Origin: Azospirillum ramasamyi
GTDB lineage: Bacteria > Pseudomonadota > Alphaproteobacteria > Azospirillales > Azospirillaceae
Length of the DNA: 64,000 nt
Assembly (NCBI RefSeq): GCF_003233655.1
Contig: NZ_CP029829.1
Coordinates: 1,932,978 to 1,996,977, forward strand
Reading direction: 5' to 3'
Shown here in pieces: positions 44,147 to 53,159 of the stretch. The position numbers were made by a program, and so were the translations under genes. Under the pieces are notes generated by a model. The model made no database searches. It was not told where the DNA came from and saw nothing but the letters and a program-made list of their open reading frames with translations. Every line of letters starts with the position of its first letter. Position 1 is the stretch's first letter.

Positions 44147-45166
44147 TCACTCCACCATGTAGTCCCGCACCAGCAGCTCCGCGATCTGCACGGCGTTCAG
44201 CGCGGCGCCCTTGCGCAGGTTGTCGGCGACGCACCAGAAGGACAGGCCGTTCTCCACCGTGAAGTCGTCGCGGATGCGGCTGACGAAGACCGGGTTGTCG
44301 CCGGCGACCTCGACCGGGGTGACATAGCCGTCGCCGGTCTGCTGGTCGACCACCGACACGCCGGGGGCGGCGCGCAGGATGACACGGGCCTCCTCGGCGC
44401 TGATCGGCTCCTCCGTCTCGATGTTGATCGACTCGGCATGGCCGATGAAGGTCGGAACGCGGACGCAGGTGGCGGCGACCTTGATCTTCGAATCGAGGAT
44501 CTTCTTGGTCTCCACCATCATCTTCCACTCTTCCTTGGTGGACCCGTCCTCCATGAAGGCGTCGATGTGGGGGATGACGTTGAAGGCGATCTGCTTGGGG
44601 AAGACGCTCTTGGTGATGGGGTCGTTGACGAAGATGGCGCGGGTCTGGGTGAACAGCTCGTCCATCGCCTCCTTGCCGGCGCCCGACACCGACTGGTAGG
44701 TCGACACCACCACGCGGCGGATCTTGAAGCGGTCGTGCAGCGGCTTCAGCGCCACCACCATCTGGATGGTGGAGCAGTTGGGATTGGCGATGATGCCGCG
44801 CTTGCGATAGCCGGCCAGCGCCTCCGGGTTCACCTCCGGCACCACCAGCGGCACGTCGGGGTCCATGCGGAAATGCGAGGTGTTGTCGATCACGACGGCA
44901 CCGGCCGCGGCGGCGCGGGGCACATGGACGGCCGACACCTTGGCGCCCGGCGACGACAGAACGATGTCCACGCCGTGGAAGTCGAACTTGTTGAGATCCT
45001 GGACCTTGAGGATGTCGTCCTCGCCATAGGACACCTCCTGCCCGATCGATTTTTCGGAGGCCAGGGCGATGACCTTGTCGGCCGGGAACTTCCGTTCGGC
45101 CAGCGTTTGCAGGATCTCGCGCCCGACATTGCCGGTGGCGCCGATGACCGCGACGGTATAGCCCAT
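44147..45166 (-). CDS. asd: Aspartate-semialdehyde dehydrogenase
   Basis: A 339-residue NADPH enzyme making aspartate semialdehyde for Lys, Met, Thr and diaminopimelate. The nucleotide loop is 'VIGATGNVGREIL'. The catalytic Cys131 is in 'ANPNCSTIQMV', and the active-site His/Arg lies in 'RVPTFIGHAESINIE'. Start ATG 45166. In many alphaproteobacteria asd follows leuC-leuD-leuB; here it is near leuC but inverted and without leuD/leuB between. Confidence 0.96.
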   Translation of the reverse strand: MGYTVAVIGATGNVGREILQTLAERKFPADKVIALASEKSIGQEVSYGEDDILKVQDLNKFDFHGVDIVLSSPGAKVSAVHVPRAAAAGAVVIDNTSHFRMDPDVPLVVPEVNPEALAGYRKRGIIANPNCSTIQMVVALKPLHDRFKIRRVVVSTYQSVSGAGKEAMDELFTQTRAIFVNDPITKSVFPKQIAFNVIPHIDAFMEDGSTKEEWKMMVETKKILDSKIKVAATCVRVPTFIGHAESINIETEEPISAEEARVILRAAPGVSVVDQQTGDGYVTPVEVAGDNPVFVSRIRDDFTVENGLSFWCVADNLRKGAALNAVQIAELLVRDYMVE

Positions 45167-45402
45167 GACGGTGGTTTCCTTCTGCCGAGTATCCGCGAAT
45201 ACAAGAATGGTGCCGGGGGGCGTTAGGAGCTAGGCGCTTTCCCCGCGAATTGCAACCCGTCCCGCCAATTTGCACTGCCAATTTGGCCTGCCAAACCATC
45301 CCATGAAACCTGCCCTCCGGCCGAGTTGACATGCCATGGAAGGCGGCGGGAAGATTCCGTCCCTCAACAGCGCCCGAACGGGCCTCCAGGGAGACATCAC
45401 GG

Positions 45403-47013
45403 ATGACCAGCTTCAAGCGCGGCCTCATTGCGCAGACGGTTCTCGGCGCCGCCGCTCTCGCCCTCGCCGGTTTCGCCGCTCCGGCCATCGCCGACACGCC
45501 GAAGGACGCGCTGGTGATGGCCTGGCAGTTCGACGACATCGTCAGCCTCGACCCGGCCGAGATCTTCGAGCTGTCGGGGGCCGAATACAGCGCCCAGATC
45601 TATGACCGCCTGATCCATTTCGACGTCAACGACGTCAGCAAGATCGAGGGCGAGGTCGCCGAAAGCTGGACCGTGTCGCCCGACGGCAAGACCTTCACCT
45701 TCAAGATCCGCGACGGCATCGCCTTCCATTCCGGCAACCCGCTGACGGCGGAGGACGTGGCATGGTCCTTCACCCGCGCGGTGAAGATGAACAAGGGTCC
45801 GGCCTTCATCCTGACCCAGTTCGGCCTGACCCCGGACAATGTGGAGCAGATGGTCCGCGCCACCGACCCGCGCACGCTGGTCTTCACCACCGACAAGGCC
45901 TACGCTCCCACCTTCGTGCTCTACTGCCTGACCGCCGACGTGGCGTCGGTCGTCGACTCCAAGCTGCTCAAGAGCAAGGAGAAGGACGGCGACTTCGGCG
46001 CCGGCTGGCTCAAGACCAACTCCGCCGGCTCCGGTCCCTTCGTCCTGCGGCAGTGGAAGGCGAGCGAGCTGCTGACCCTCGACGCCAACCCGAAATACTG
46101 GCAGGGCGCGCCGAAGCTGAAGCGCGTGCTGATCCGCCACATCCCGGAACCGGCGACCCAGCGCCTGCTGCTGGAGAAGGGCGACATCGACGTGGCCCGC
46201 AACCTGAAGCCGGAGCAGTTCGAGCCGCTGAAGTCCAGCGACGCCATCCGTCTGGTCCAGGCGCCGAAGGGCACGCTGTGGTATCTCGCCCTGAACCAGA
46301 AGAATCCCACCCTGGCCAAGCCCGAGGTGCGCGAGGCGTTCAAGTATCTGGTCGATTACGACGGCATGGCCGGAACCATCATGAACGGCATCGGCGCCGT
46401 CCATCAGGCCTTCCTGCCCAAGGGCTTCCTGGGCGCCGTCAACGACAACCCCTACAAATACGATCCGGCCAAGGCGAAGGAGCTGCTGGCGAAGGCCGGC
46501 TATCCCGACGGCTTCACCGTCAGCATGGACGTGCGCAACACCAACCCGACCCAGGACATGGCCCAGGCGATCCAGGCCAGCGCCGCCAAGGCCGGCGTGA
46601 AGATCGAGATCATCCCCGGCGACGGCAAGCAGGTGCTGACCAGGTACCGTGCCCGCAACCACGAACTGATGATCCAGCAATGGGGCGCGGACTATCAGGA
46701 TCCGAACTCCAACGCCGACACCTTCGCCTCCAACCCGGACAACAGCGACAACGCCAAGGCAAAGCCGCTGGCCTGGCGCAACGCCTGGGACATCCCGGAG
46801 CTGACCAGGAAGACCGCCGCCGCGGTCGAGGAGCGCGACAGCGCCAAGCGCGCCCAGATGTACGAGGAACTCCAGCGCTCGGTCCTGGCCGACTCGCCCT
46901 TCGTCATCATGTTCCAGCAGACCGAGATGGTGGCGGAGCGCAAGAACGTCTCCGGCCTCGTCTGGGGCCCCAGCTTCGACACCAACTATTACTGGAAGGC
47001 CGAGAAGAAGTAA
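45403..47013 (+). CDS. ABC transporter substrate-binding protein, family 5 (peptide/nickel type)
   Basis: A 536-residue periplasmic binding protein. The signal peptide is about residues 1-31 (ends A-P-A-I-A-D). Conserved elements are 'SLDPAEIFELSGAEYSAQIYDRL', 'AESWTVSPDGKTFTFKIRDGIAFHSG', 'GSGPFVLRQWK', 'KPEVREAFKYLVDYDGM' and 'KAKELLAKAGYPDGFTVSM', cited in short parts. It binds oligopeptides or similar solutes. AGGGAG lies before the ATG. No dppB/C/D/F-type permease or ATPase genes are nearby, so the partner must be elsewhere. Confidence 0.93.
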   Translation: MTSFKRGLIAQTVLGAAALALAGFAAPAIADTPKDALVMAWQFDDIVSLDPAEIFELSGAEYSAQIYDRLIHFDVNDVSKIEGEVAESWTVSPDGKTFTFKIRDGIAFHSGNPLTAEDVAWSFTRAVKMNKGPAFILTQFGLTPDNVEQMVRATDPRTLVFTTDKAYAPTFVLYCLTADVASVVDSKLLKSKEKDGDFGAGWLKTNSAGSGPFVLRQWKASELLTLDANPKYWQGAPKLKRVLIRHIPEPATQRLLLEKGDIDVARNLKPEQFEPLKSSDAIRLVQAPKGTLWYLALNQKNPTLAKPEVREAFKYLVDYDGMAGTIMNGIGAVHQAFLPKGFLGAVNDNPYKYDPAKAKELLAKAGYPDGFTVSMDVRNTNPTQDMAQAIQASAAKAGVKIEIIPGDGKQVLTRYRARNHELMIQQWGADYQDPNSNADTFASNPDNSDNAKAKPLAWRNAWDIPELTRKTAAAVEERDSAKRAQMYEELQRSVLADSPFVIMFQQTEMVAERKNVSGLVWGPSFDTNYYWKAEKK

Positions 47014-47030
47014 GGGAGCGGGGCTATGCA

Positions 47031-47063
47031 AATCCCCCTCTTCCCCCCGGGGAGAGGGGGATT
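47031..47063. terminator. Palindrome between convergent SBP and cysteine-hydrolase genes
   Basis: AATCCCCCTCTTCCCC (47031-47046) pairs with GGGGAGAGGGGGATT (47049-47063), with one bulged base. It starts 17 bases after the binding-protein stop and overlaps the stop of the convergent gene. Same C-rich/G-rich type as others in the window. Confidence 0.55.
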
Positions 47064-47667
47064 ATTTCCAGGCCCGCGCATCCTCCACCACCACGGCGAG
47101 GCTGTCGGACAAACCGGTCAGCACGCCGCGCTGGATGCCGGCCGCCGGCACCACCCCGCCCTTGCCGTCCGGCAGGTCGCGGGTGGCGGTGGCCGACGCC
47201 ACGACCGTCACCCGCCAGCCGTGATCCACCGCCGACCGCACGGTGCTGCTGACGCAGTTGTGGGTCATGAAACCGGCGACGATCATCTCGGCACGCCCGG
47301 TGTCGCCGGCCACCCGCTGCAGGTCGGTGCCGGCGAAGGCGTTGGCGAGCCTCTTCACGATCACCGGTTCGCCGTCGCGCGGAGCGACTGCCGGGACGAT
47401 CTCCGCCATCGGTCCGGTCGGGTCGAACACAGGCGCTCCCGCCGCGGTGTGGTGGACGATGTGGATCACCGGAACCTTGCTGGCGCGGGCGAGGTCCAGC
47501 AGCGCCGCCGCCTTCTCCACCGCCGCATCGACGCCCGACAGGCGCAGGGCGCCGTCGGTGTATTCGCGCTGAAGGTCGATCAGCACCAGCACCGCCTTGT
47601 CCAACGGGCTGGGCGTGTCCGGCGCGCCGGCGATCTGGCGCAGGGTCTTGGCGGTTGGGTTCGTCAT
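47062..47667 (-). CDS. Isochorismatase-like cysteine hydrolase
   Basis: A 201-residue alpha/beta hydrolase of the isochorismatase superfamily. The catalytic Asp is in 'VLVLIDLQREYTDGAL', the Lys in 'EPVIVKRLANAFAGTDL', and the nucleophilic Cys in 'GFMTHNCVSSTVRSAVDHGW'. Members hydrolyse nicotinamide, N-carbamoyl compounds or isochorismate; the substrate is not resolved. It is divergent from a LysR-type regulator 84 bases away, which probably controls it. Confidence 0.9.
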   Translation of the reverse strand: MTNPTAKTLRQIAGAPDTPSPLDKAVLVLIDLQREYTDGALRLSGVDAAVEKAAALLDLARASKVPVIHIVHHTAAGAPVFDPTGPMAEIVPAVAPRDGEPVIVKRLANAFAGTDLQRVAGDTGRAEMIVAGFMTHNCVSSTVRSAVDHGWRVTVVASATATRDLPDGKGGVVPAAGIQRGVLTGLSDSLAVVVEDARAWK

Positions 47668-47751
47668 CGGGGGGCTCCGCAGTCAGGTGAGCGTTGATGA
47701 CGGCGATGCTGCCCCGTTCACCGATGCGCAGCCATCCGCTATCCTTGCACG

Positions 47752-48636
47752 ATGCCTGTTCAGAAATTCACAGGGCCGCTCGATTGGGATGACCTGCGCG
47801 TCTTCCTGGAACTGGCGCGGGCCGGCAGCCTGTCGGCGGCGGCACGCGGCCTGCGGCTGAGCCACGCCACGGTCGGGCGCCGGCTGGCCGCGCTGGAAAG
47901 CGCTCTCGGCCGCAGCCTGATGGAACGCCGGCCCGACGGCTATGTCCTGACCGAAGAGGGAGAGAGCGTCCGCGCCCTGGCCGAGGCGATGGACGAGCGG
48001 GCGCAGGCGATCCGCCGCCGCGAGGGCGACGACGCCGGGCTGACCGGCACCGTGCGGCTGACCATGACCCAGGCGCTGGCCGACATCTTCCTGATCCCAC
48101 GCCTGGGACCGCTGCGGACGGCCAACCCGGCCCTGGATTTGGAGTTCATCGTCGACAACCGCACCCTCAGCCTCGCGCGGCGGGAAGCCGATCTGGCGAT
48201 CCGGCTGGCCCGGCCGCAGCGCGGCGATCTGGTCGGCCGGCGGCTGGCGACGCTGGGCTATGGGCTCTATGCCGCGCCGGGCGCGCCCGACACGCTGATC
48301 GCCTATGACGAGTCGATGGCGGAGCTGCCGGAGGCGCTGTGGCTGGACCGCCATGGCGGCGGGCGGCGCATCGCCTTCCGCTCCAACAGCGTGCAGGGCC
48401 AGCTTGCCGCGGCGGTCGCCGGCTTCGGCACCGCCTTCCTGCCCCGCATGCTGGCGGACGGCGTACCCGGGCTGGAGCGTCTACCGCTGCCCGGCCCGCC
48501 GCTGACCCGCGAGGCTTGGCTGCTGGTCCACCGCGACCGCCGGGAGGTGCCGCGGGTGCGGGCGGTGATCGAGCATCTGGTGGCGGTCTTCGGCGCCGAA
48601 CGGACGCGGCTGGAGGGAAGCGCCTACGCTCAGTAG
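47752..48636 (+). CDS. LysR-family transcriptional regulator
   Basis: A 294-residue regulator. The N-terminal winged HTH has '[36 protein letters not shown]'-type spacing (residues 14-48, cited in outline). The linker helix and an effector-binding domain follow ('[21 protein letters not shown]', '[24 protein letters not shown]'). By its head-to-head position it likely regulates the cysteine-hydrolase gene. Its last seven bases overlap the 3' end of truA on the other strand. Confidence 0.93.
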   Translation: MPVQKFTGPLDWDDLRVFLELARAGSLSAAARGLRLSHATVGRRLAALESALGRSLMERRPDGYVLTEEGESVRALAEAMDERAQAIRRREGDDAGLTGTVRLTMTQALADIFLIPRLGPLRTANPALDLEFIVDNRTLSLARREADLAIRLARPQRGDLVGRRLATLGYGLYAAPGAPDTLIAYDESMAELPEALWLDRHGGGRRIAFRSNSVQGQLAAAVAGFGTAFLPRMLADGVPGLERLPLPGPPLTREAWLLVHRDRREVPRVRAVIEHLVAVFGAERTRLEGSAYAQ

Positions 48637-49367
48637 CGCGCCGCCATGAAATACAGCCCGTCCGGCGGGCAGGTCGGCCCGGCCTTGGCGCGGTCGCGGG
48701 CCTCCAGCGCACGGCGCACATCGTCGGGGGTCCATTTGCCGGCCCCGACCAGTTCCAGCGTGCCGACCATGTTGCGCACCTGATGGTGCAGGAAGGAGCG
48801 CGCGGCGGCATGGACGCGGATTTCCTCGCCCTGGCGCTCCACATCCAGCCGGTCGAGCGTCTTCACCGGCGACTTGGCCTGACAGAGCGCGGCGCGGAAG
48901 CTGGTGAAGTCGTGCTGCCCCACCAGGATCTGCGCCGCCGCGTGCATCGCCTCGGCATCCAGCGGGCGGGTGACGTGCCATGCCCGGCCGGCGTCGAGCG
49001 CCAGCGGCGCCCGGCGGTTGACGATGCGGTAGACATAGGCGCGGCCGGTCGAGGTCAGCCGGGCGTGGAAGGCTTCGGTCACCGCCTCCACCTCCAGCAC
49101 CGCGATGGGCGCCGGCTTCAGGTGGAAATTCAGGGCGTCGCGCAGCTTCAGGCCGGTGAAGGGCTTTTCCAGGTCGAAATGGCAGACCTGCCCCAGCGCA
49201 TGCACCCCGGCATCGGTGCGGCCGGAGCCATGGACCCGCACCGCCTCGCCCGACAGGCGCTGCACCGCCTCCTCCAGACTCTGCTGCACGGAGGGGCCGT
49301 TGTCCTGGCGCTGCCAGCCGACGAAGGGACGGCCGTCATACTCGACGGTCAGTTTCCAGCGCTGCAC
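48630..49367 (-). CDS. truA: tRNA pseudouridine(38-40) synthase
   Basis: A 245-residue enzyme that makes pseudouridine at tRNA positions 38-40. The catalytic Asp is in '[17 protein letters not shown]'. Other TruA blocks are '[16 protein letters not shown]', '[19 protein letters not shown]' and '[19 protein letters not shown]'. Start is GTG 49367, six bases past the fmt stop, so it is translated from the def-fmt-truA transcript. Dozens of upstream in-frame codons overlap fmt and are not coding in this frame. Confidence 0.95.
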   Translation of the reverse strand: MQRWKLTVEYDGRPFVGWQRQDNGPSVQQSLEEAVQRLSGEAVRVHGSGRTDAGVHALGQVCHFDLEKPFTGLKLRDALNFHLKPAPIAVLEVEAVTEAFHARLTSTGRAYVYRIVNRRAPLALDAGRAWHVTRPLDAEAMHAAAQILVGQHDFTSFRAALCQAKSPVKTLDRLDVERQGEEIRVHAAARSFLHHQVRNMVGTLELVGAGKWTPDDVRRALEARDRAKAGPTCPPDGLYFMAARY

Positions 49368-49372
49368 GGCGG

Positions 49373-50329
49373 TCAGTCCGTAACGGAATTGGCGGATTCG
49401 GGGGCGGAAACCGGCTGCCCGACCGCCAGCGCGAAGCCGCGCAGGAAGGCCGCGCCGTCCACCGGCGCCTTGCCGGGCCGCTGCACCCTGGTCAGCCGCA
49501 CCGCGCCATCGGCGCAGGCCACGGTCAGCCGGTCGTCCAGAAGCGTGCCGGGCGTGCCCGTGCCGGCCGCGGGTTCCGCCGCCAGAACCTTGATGCGCTC
49601 GCCATTCGCCGCGTCGAACCAGCAGCCCGGCCAAGGGGTCAGGGCGCGGACCTGCCGCTCGACATAAGCGGCGGGCTGGCTCCAGTCGAGCCGGCCATCC
49701 TCGCGCGTCAGCTTGGCGGCGTAGGTGACGCCGTCCTCCGGCTGCGGCACGGCGGTCAGCGTGCCGGCGGCCAGACCCTCCAGCGCCGGGACGATCATGC
49801 GGGCGCCGAGCGCCGCCAGCTCGTCATGCAGGCTGCTGGCGGTGGTGGCGGGGGTGATCGCCACCGCCTCCTTCGACAGCATGGCGCCGGTGTCGAGCCC
49901 GATGTCCATCTGCATGATGGTGATCCCGGTTTCGGCATCGCCGGCCAGGATGGAGCGTTGGATCGGCGCCGCCCCGCGCCAGCGCGGCAGCAGCGAGCCA
50001 TGCACGTTGACGCAACCCAGCCGCGGCGCGTCGAGGATCGGCTGCGGCAGGATCAGGCCATAGGCGGCGACCACCGCGGCATCGGCCTGGAGTTCGGCGA
50101 ACTCGGCCTGGGCCTCGGCATTGCGCAGGCTCTTGGGCGTGCGCACGGGGATGCCGCGATCCTCGGCGAAGCGGTGGACCGGCGATTTCTGCACCTGCTG
50201 GCCACGGCCGGCCGGACGCGGCGGCTGGCTGTAGGCGCAGACGACCTGATGCCCCGCCTCGATCAGCGCGGCAAGGCTGGGCACGGCGAAATCCGGCGTG
50301 CCCATGAAGACGAGACGGAGCGGGGTCAT
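49373..50329 (-). CDS. fmt: Methionyl-tRNA formyltransferase
   Basis: A 318-residue enzyme that formylates initiator Met-tRNA using 10-formyl-tetrahydrofolate. It has '[17 protein letters not shown]', '[35 protein letters not shown]' (Asn-x-His catalytic part; cited in outline) and '[17 protein letters not shown]'. A C-terminal OB-like domain follows ('[18 protein letters not shown]'). Start ATG 50329. It is between def and truA with 32 and 5 bases of spacing, a typical operon. Confidence 0.96.
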   Translation of the reverse strand: MTPLRLVFMGTPDFAVPSLAALIEAGHQVVCAYSQPPRPAGRGQQVQKSPVHRFAEDRGIPVRTPKSLRNAEAQAEFAELQADAAVVAAYGLILPQPILDAPRLGCVNVHGSLLPRWRGAAPIQRSILAGDAETGITIMQMDIGLDTGAMLSKEAVAITPATTASSLHDELAALGARMIVPALEGLAAGTLTAVPQPEDGVTYAAKLTREDGRLDWSQPAAYVERQVRALTPWPGCWFDAANGERIKVLAAEPAAGTGTPGTLLDDRLTVACADGAVRLTRVQRPGKAPVDGAAFLRGFALAVGQPVSAPESANSVTD

Positions 50330-50361
50330 CTGTTCCTGTCGAGGCTTGGTTTTCGGGCTGG

Positions 50362-50874
50362 TCAGGCCGTCGCCTTCTGCATCTTCTGGACCTTCTTCAG
50401 CAGGATGTTCCGCTTCAGCATCGACAGGTAATCGACGAACAGGACGCCGTTCAGATGGTCGATCTCGTGCTGGATGCAGGTGGCGAGCATCCCGTCGGCC
50501 TCGATCTCCTGCTGCTGGTTCTTTTCGTCCAGATAACGGACGCGGATGCGCTGGGGCCGGGTGACCTCGGCATACTGCTCCGGCACCGACAGGCAGCCCT
50601 CCTCGCACACCGACTTCTCGTCGGACGACCAGACGATTTCCGGGTTGGCGAGGCGGATCGGGTTCGGCGGCTCGCCCTTCTCATGGACGTCGACGACGAT
50701 GACGCGGTCGAGCACGCCGACCTGCGGGGCGGCCAGACCGATGCCGTTGGCGTCGTACATGGTCTCCACCATGTCATCCATCAGCTTGACGACGCGCGCA
50801 TCCACTTCGGCGACGGGTTGCGCCTTGCGCTTCAGGATCGGATGCGGGGCGACGAGGATCGGAAGACGGGCCAT
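50362..50874 (-). CDS. def: Peptide deformylase
   Basis: A 170-residue metalloprotease that removes the formyl group from new proteins. All three motifs are intact: [17 protein letters not shown] and H-E-I-D-H-L-N-G (metal ligands Cys and two His). Start ATG 50874 (M-A-R-L-P-I-L). First gene of def-fmt-truA; its promoter lies in the 142 bases shared with divergent cobS. Confidence 0.97.
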   Translation of the reverse strand: MARLPILVAPHPILKRKAQPVAEVDARVVKLMDDMVETMYDANGIGLAAPQVGVLDRVIVVDVHEKGEPPNPIRLANPEIVWSSDEKSVCEEGCLSVPEQYAEVTRPQRIRVRYLDEKNQQQEIEADGMLATCIQHEIDHLNGVLFVDYLSMLKRNILLKKVQKMQKATA

Positions 50875-51016
50875 GGGTGCTCGATGCTGATAGGGGGAGT
50901 TCAAACGGACAAGGTAGGCGGACCGAGTGTTCCGGTCAAGGAATCGGACCGGCGGGAACGAGCGCCGACGCCGTCCGCCGAGCAGGGTTGCGCCGAACGC
51001 CGCTTGGGCGTAGTCG

Positions 51017-51820
51017 ATGCCGATCATGCGTGATGCGACCGCCGCCCCTCCCCCGCGCTGGACCCAGGACGCCGCCCTGGCGCTGGTGTTCCTTACCCGC
51101 CTTCCCTTCCCGCCGCTGGGTCCGCTCAACGGGCCGCTGGCGGAGGGGGCCGGGGCGCGGGCGATGGGATGGTTTCCACCGGTGGGGGCGCTGGTCGGGC
51201 TGGCCGGCGGAGCGGTGTTCGCGGCGGCGGCGGCGCTGAACCTGCCGCCGCTGGCCGGCGCGCTGCTGGCCCTGGCGGCGATGGTGCGGCTGACCGGCGG
51301 ACTGCACGAGGACGGCGCGGCCGATGTCGCCGACGGCTTCGGCGGCGGGCGCGATCCGGTCCGCAAGCTGGAGATCATGCGCGACAGCCGCGTCGGCAGC
51401 TATGGCGTGCTGGCGCTGGTGTTCTCGGTCGGCATCCGCGCGGCGGCGCTGGCGGCCCTGCCGGTGCCGGCGGCGGTCGCGGCGCTGGTGGCGGCGGGCG
51501 CTCTGTCGCGCTGCGGACTGGCGGCGATGGCGCGCATCCTGCCCCCGGCCCGGCGAGACGGGCTGGCGGCGGCACAGGGGCGGCCGGCAATGGCGACCGT
51601 GCTTCTGGCGCTGGTTTCCGGCATCGCGATCGCGGCGGCCGTTCTCGGCGGCCTTGCCCTGCCGGCGCTGGGGGCATCCCTGCTGGGGGTGGCCGCGGTG
51701 GGGGCGCTCGCCCGGCGCCATCTCGGCGGGCAGACCGGCGACGTCTTCGGCGCGGCCCAGCAGGTGGCGGAGGCCGCGGTCCTGCTGACCCTATCCTCCG
51801 TCCTGGGAACATCGGCATGA
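51017..51820 (+). CDS. cobS: Adenosylcobinamide-GDP ribazoletransferase
   Basis: A 267-residue membrane enzyme that joins alpha-ribazole to adenosylcobinamide-GDP, the last step of cobalamin assembly. It has the conserved acidic block 'RLTGGLHEDGAADVADGFGGG' in part, 'RKLEIMRDSRVGSYGVLAL', about six helices and a C-terminal 'GGQTGDVFGAAQQVAEAAVLL'. ATG 51017 or ATG 51026 is the start. It overlaps the next gene by four bases (ATGA), so the pair is co-translated. I see no cobalamin riboswitch upstream. Confidence 0.94.
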   Translation: MPIMRDATAAPPPRWTQDAALALVFLTRLPFPPLGPLNGPLAEGAGARAMGWFPPVGALVGLAGGAVFAAAAALNLPPLAGALLALAAMVRLTGGLHEDGAADVADGFGGGRDPVRKLEIMRDSRVGSYGVLALVFSVGIRAAALAALPVPAAVAALVAAGALSRCGLAAMARILPPARRDGLAAAQGRPAMATVLLALVSGIAIAAAVLGGLALPALGASLLGVAAVGALARRHLGGQTGDVFGAAQQVAEAAVLLTLSSVLGTSA

Positions 51821-52461
51821 ACGCGGTGAGCCTCACCCCCCTGATCGTCACCCGCTGGTGGCTGATCCGCCATGCGCCGGTCCACAACCCCGGCAACGTC
51901 ATCTGCGGGTCGAGCGACCGCGAGGCCGATACCGGCAACCGCGCGGCGGCGGCGGCGCTCGCCGCCGGCCTGCCCGCCAACGCGCTGTGGCTGACCAGCC
52001 CGCTCCGCCGCAGCCGGCAGACCGCCCAGGCGCTGTGGACCCGCAACCCCCGCCTTGCCGACACCGCGGTGGTGGAGCCGGCGCTGGCCGAGCAGGATTT
52101 CGGCGTTTGGGAAGGCATCAGCCACGACACCGCGGCGCAGCGTGACGCGGAGGCGGCGGCGCGCTTCTGGCGCGACCCGGCCCGCCACGCCCCGCCCGGC
52201 GGCGAGAGCTTCGCCACGGTGATGGAGCGCACGGCGGCGGCGCTGCGGCGGCTGACGGAGCTGCATGCAGGACGCGATCTGGTCGCGGTGATCCATGCCG
52301 GCACCATCCGCGGCGCGCTGGCGCTGGCGCTGGATCTGACGCCGGAGGCGGCGCTGCGGCTGCGGATCGATCCCTGGTCGCTGACCCGGATCGACCATTT
52401 CCACGCCGGGACGGGTTCATGGTCGGTCGGAGGAGTGAACGCCCAACCCGGAACCTTTTGA
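51817..52461 (+). CDS. Histidine phosphatase, probable alpha-ribazole phosphatase (CobC-like)
   Basis: A 214-residue phosphoglycerate-mutase-fold phosphatase. The phospho-His motif is 'WWLIRHAPVHNPGNVICG', with 'LTSPLRRSRQTAQAL' and 'EQDFGVWEGIS' and the second His in 'VAVIHAGTIRGALALAL'. The ATGA overlap with cobS strongly suggests it removes phosphate from alpha-ribazole-5'-phosphate in the same pathway, as CobC does. This role is inferred from context. Confidence 0.85.
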   Translation: MNAVSLTPLIVTRWWLIRHAPVHNPGNVICGSSDREADTGNRAAAAALAAGLPANALWLTSPLRRSRQTAQALWTRNPRLADTAVVEPALAEQDFGVWEGISHDTAAQRDAEAAARFWRDPARHAPPGGESFATVMERTAAALRRLTELHAGRDLVAVIHAGTIRGALALALDLTPEAALRLRIDPWSLTRIDHFHAGTGSWSVGGVNAQPGTF

Positions 52462-52514
52462 CGGATAAGGGCGTTCCCCCTGTCTCCGCTGGGCTACCGA
52501 ACGAGAGGCAGACC

Positions 52515-53045
52515 ATGGTCCACAGCACCACCGCCGGCCACGGCCACAGCCCCGACCAGGGCGACGTCAAGAAGCTCTGGGAGATGATGAAGGGCGTTCA
52601 GGTCGCGATGATGACGACGCTGGACGACAACGGCCGGCTGAACTCCCGTCCGATGGCGACTCTGTCCCATGCGGGGTTCGAAGACGGCACCTTGTGGTTC
52701 TTCACCCGCGCCCATTCCGAAAAGGTGTCGGAGATCGACCGCCATTGGCGCGTCAATCTCGCCTATTCCAACCCGGAAAAGCAGGACTACGTGTCCGTCT
52801 CCGGCATCGCCGAGGTCGTGCGCGACCGCGACAAGATCCGGTTCCTGTGGCGCGACATCATGACCACCTGGTTCCCCCAGGGCCCCGACGACCCGGAGAT
52901 CGCCCTGCTGAAGGTGTCGGTCGATCAGGCCGAATACTGGGACAGCCCATCGAGCACCATGGTCTACGCCTACGGCTATGTGAAGGCGAAGCTGACCGGC
53001 CAGTCGCCCGATCCCGGCGACAACGCGAAGATCGCGTTCCAGTAA
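52515..53045 (+). CDS. Pyridoxamine-5'-phosphate-oxidase-fold protein (general stress protein 26 type)
   Basis: A 176-residue split-barrel flavin-fold protein. 'KLWEMMKGVQVAMMTTLDDNG' begins the barrel, with 'LNSRPMATLSHAG', 'TLWFFTRAHSEKVSEI', 'NLAYSNPEKQDYVSVSGIAEVV' in parts, and 'LLKVSVDQAEYWDSPSS' near the end. General stress protein 26-like proteins bind FMN or FAD and are induced by salt or oxidative stress; the reaction is unknown. A strong bidirectional terminator follows. Confidence 0.9.
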   Translation: MVHSTTAGHGHSPDQGDVKKLWEMMKGVQVAMMTTLDDNGRLNSRPMATLSHAGFEDGTLWFFTRAHSEKVSEIDRHWRVNLAYSNPEKQDYVSVSGIAEVVRDRDKIRFLWRDIMTTWFPQGPDDPEIALLKVSVDQAEYWDSPSSTMVYAYGYVKAKLTGQSPDPGDNAKIAFQ

Positions 53046-53073
53046 AATCTCGCTGAACCAATCATTCCTGACA

Positions 53074-53125
53074 TGAAAAAAGCCCTCCCTGCCGACCACA
53101 AGGCCGGCAGGGAGGGCTTTTTTCA
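53074..53125. terminator. Bidirectional intrinsic terminator
   Basis: Perfect 21-base arms (53074-53094 and 53105-53125) with six A at the left foot and six T at the right, around a ten-base loop. The stem core is GCCCTCCCTGCCG. It ends the stress-protein transcript on the plus strand and the helicase transcript on the minus strand. It is the clearest terminator in the window. Confidence 0.92.
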
Positions 53126-53159
53126 TTCGACGGTCGGAGGCGTCAGGGACGCTGCCGAC

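Noticed and set aside
50875-51016. Cobalamin riboswitch before cobS
   Set aside because: I could not find the conserved B12-box segments by eye, and the gap is short for a full element shared with divergent def. Not called.
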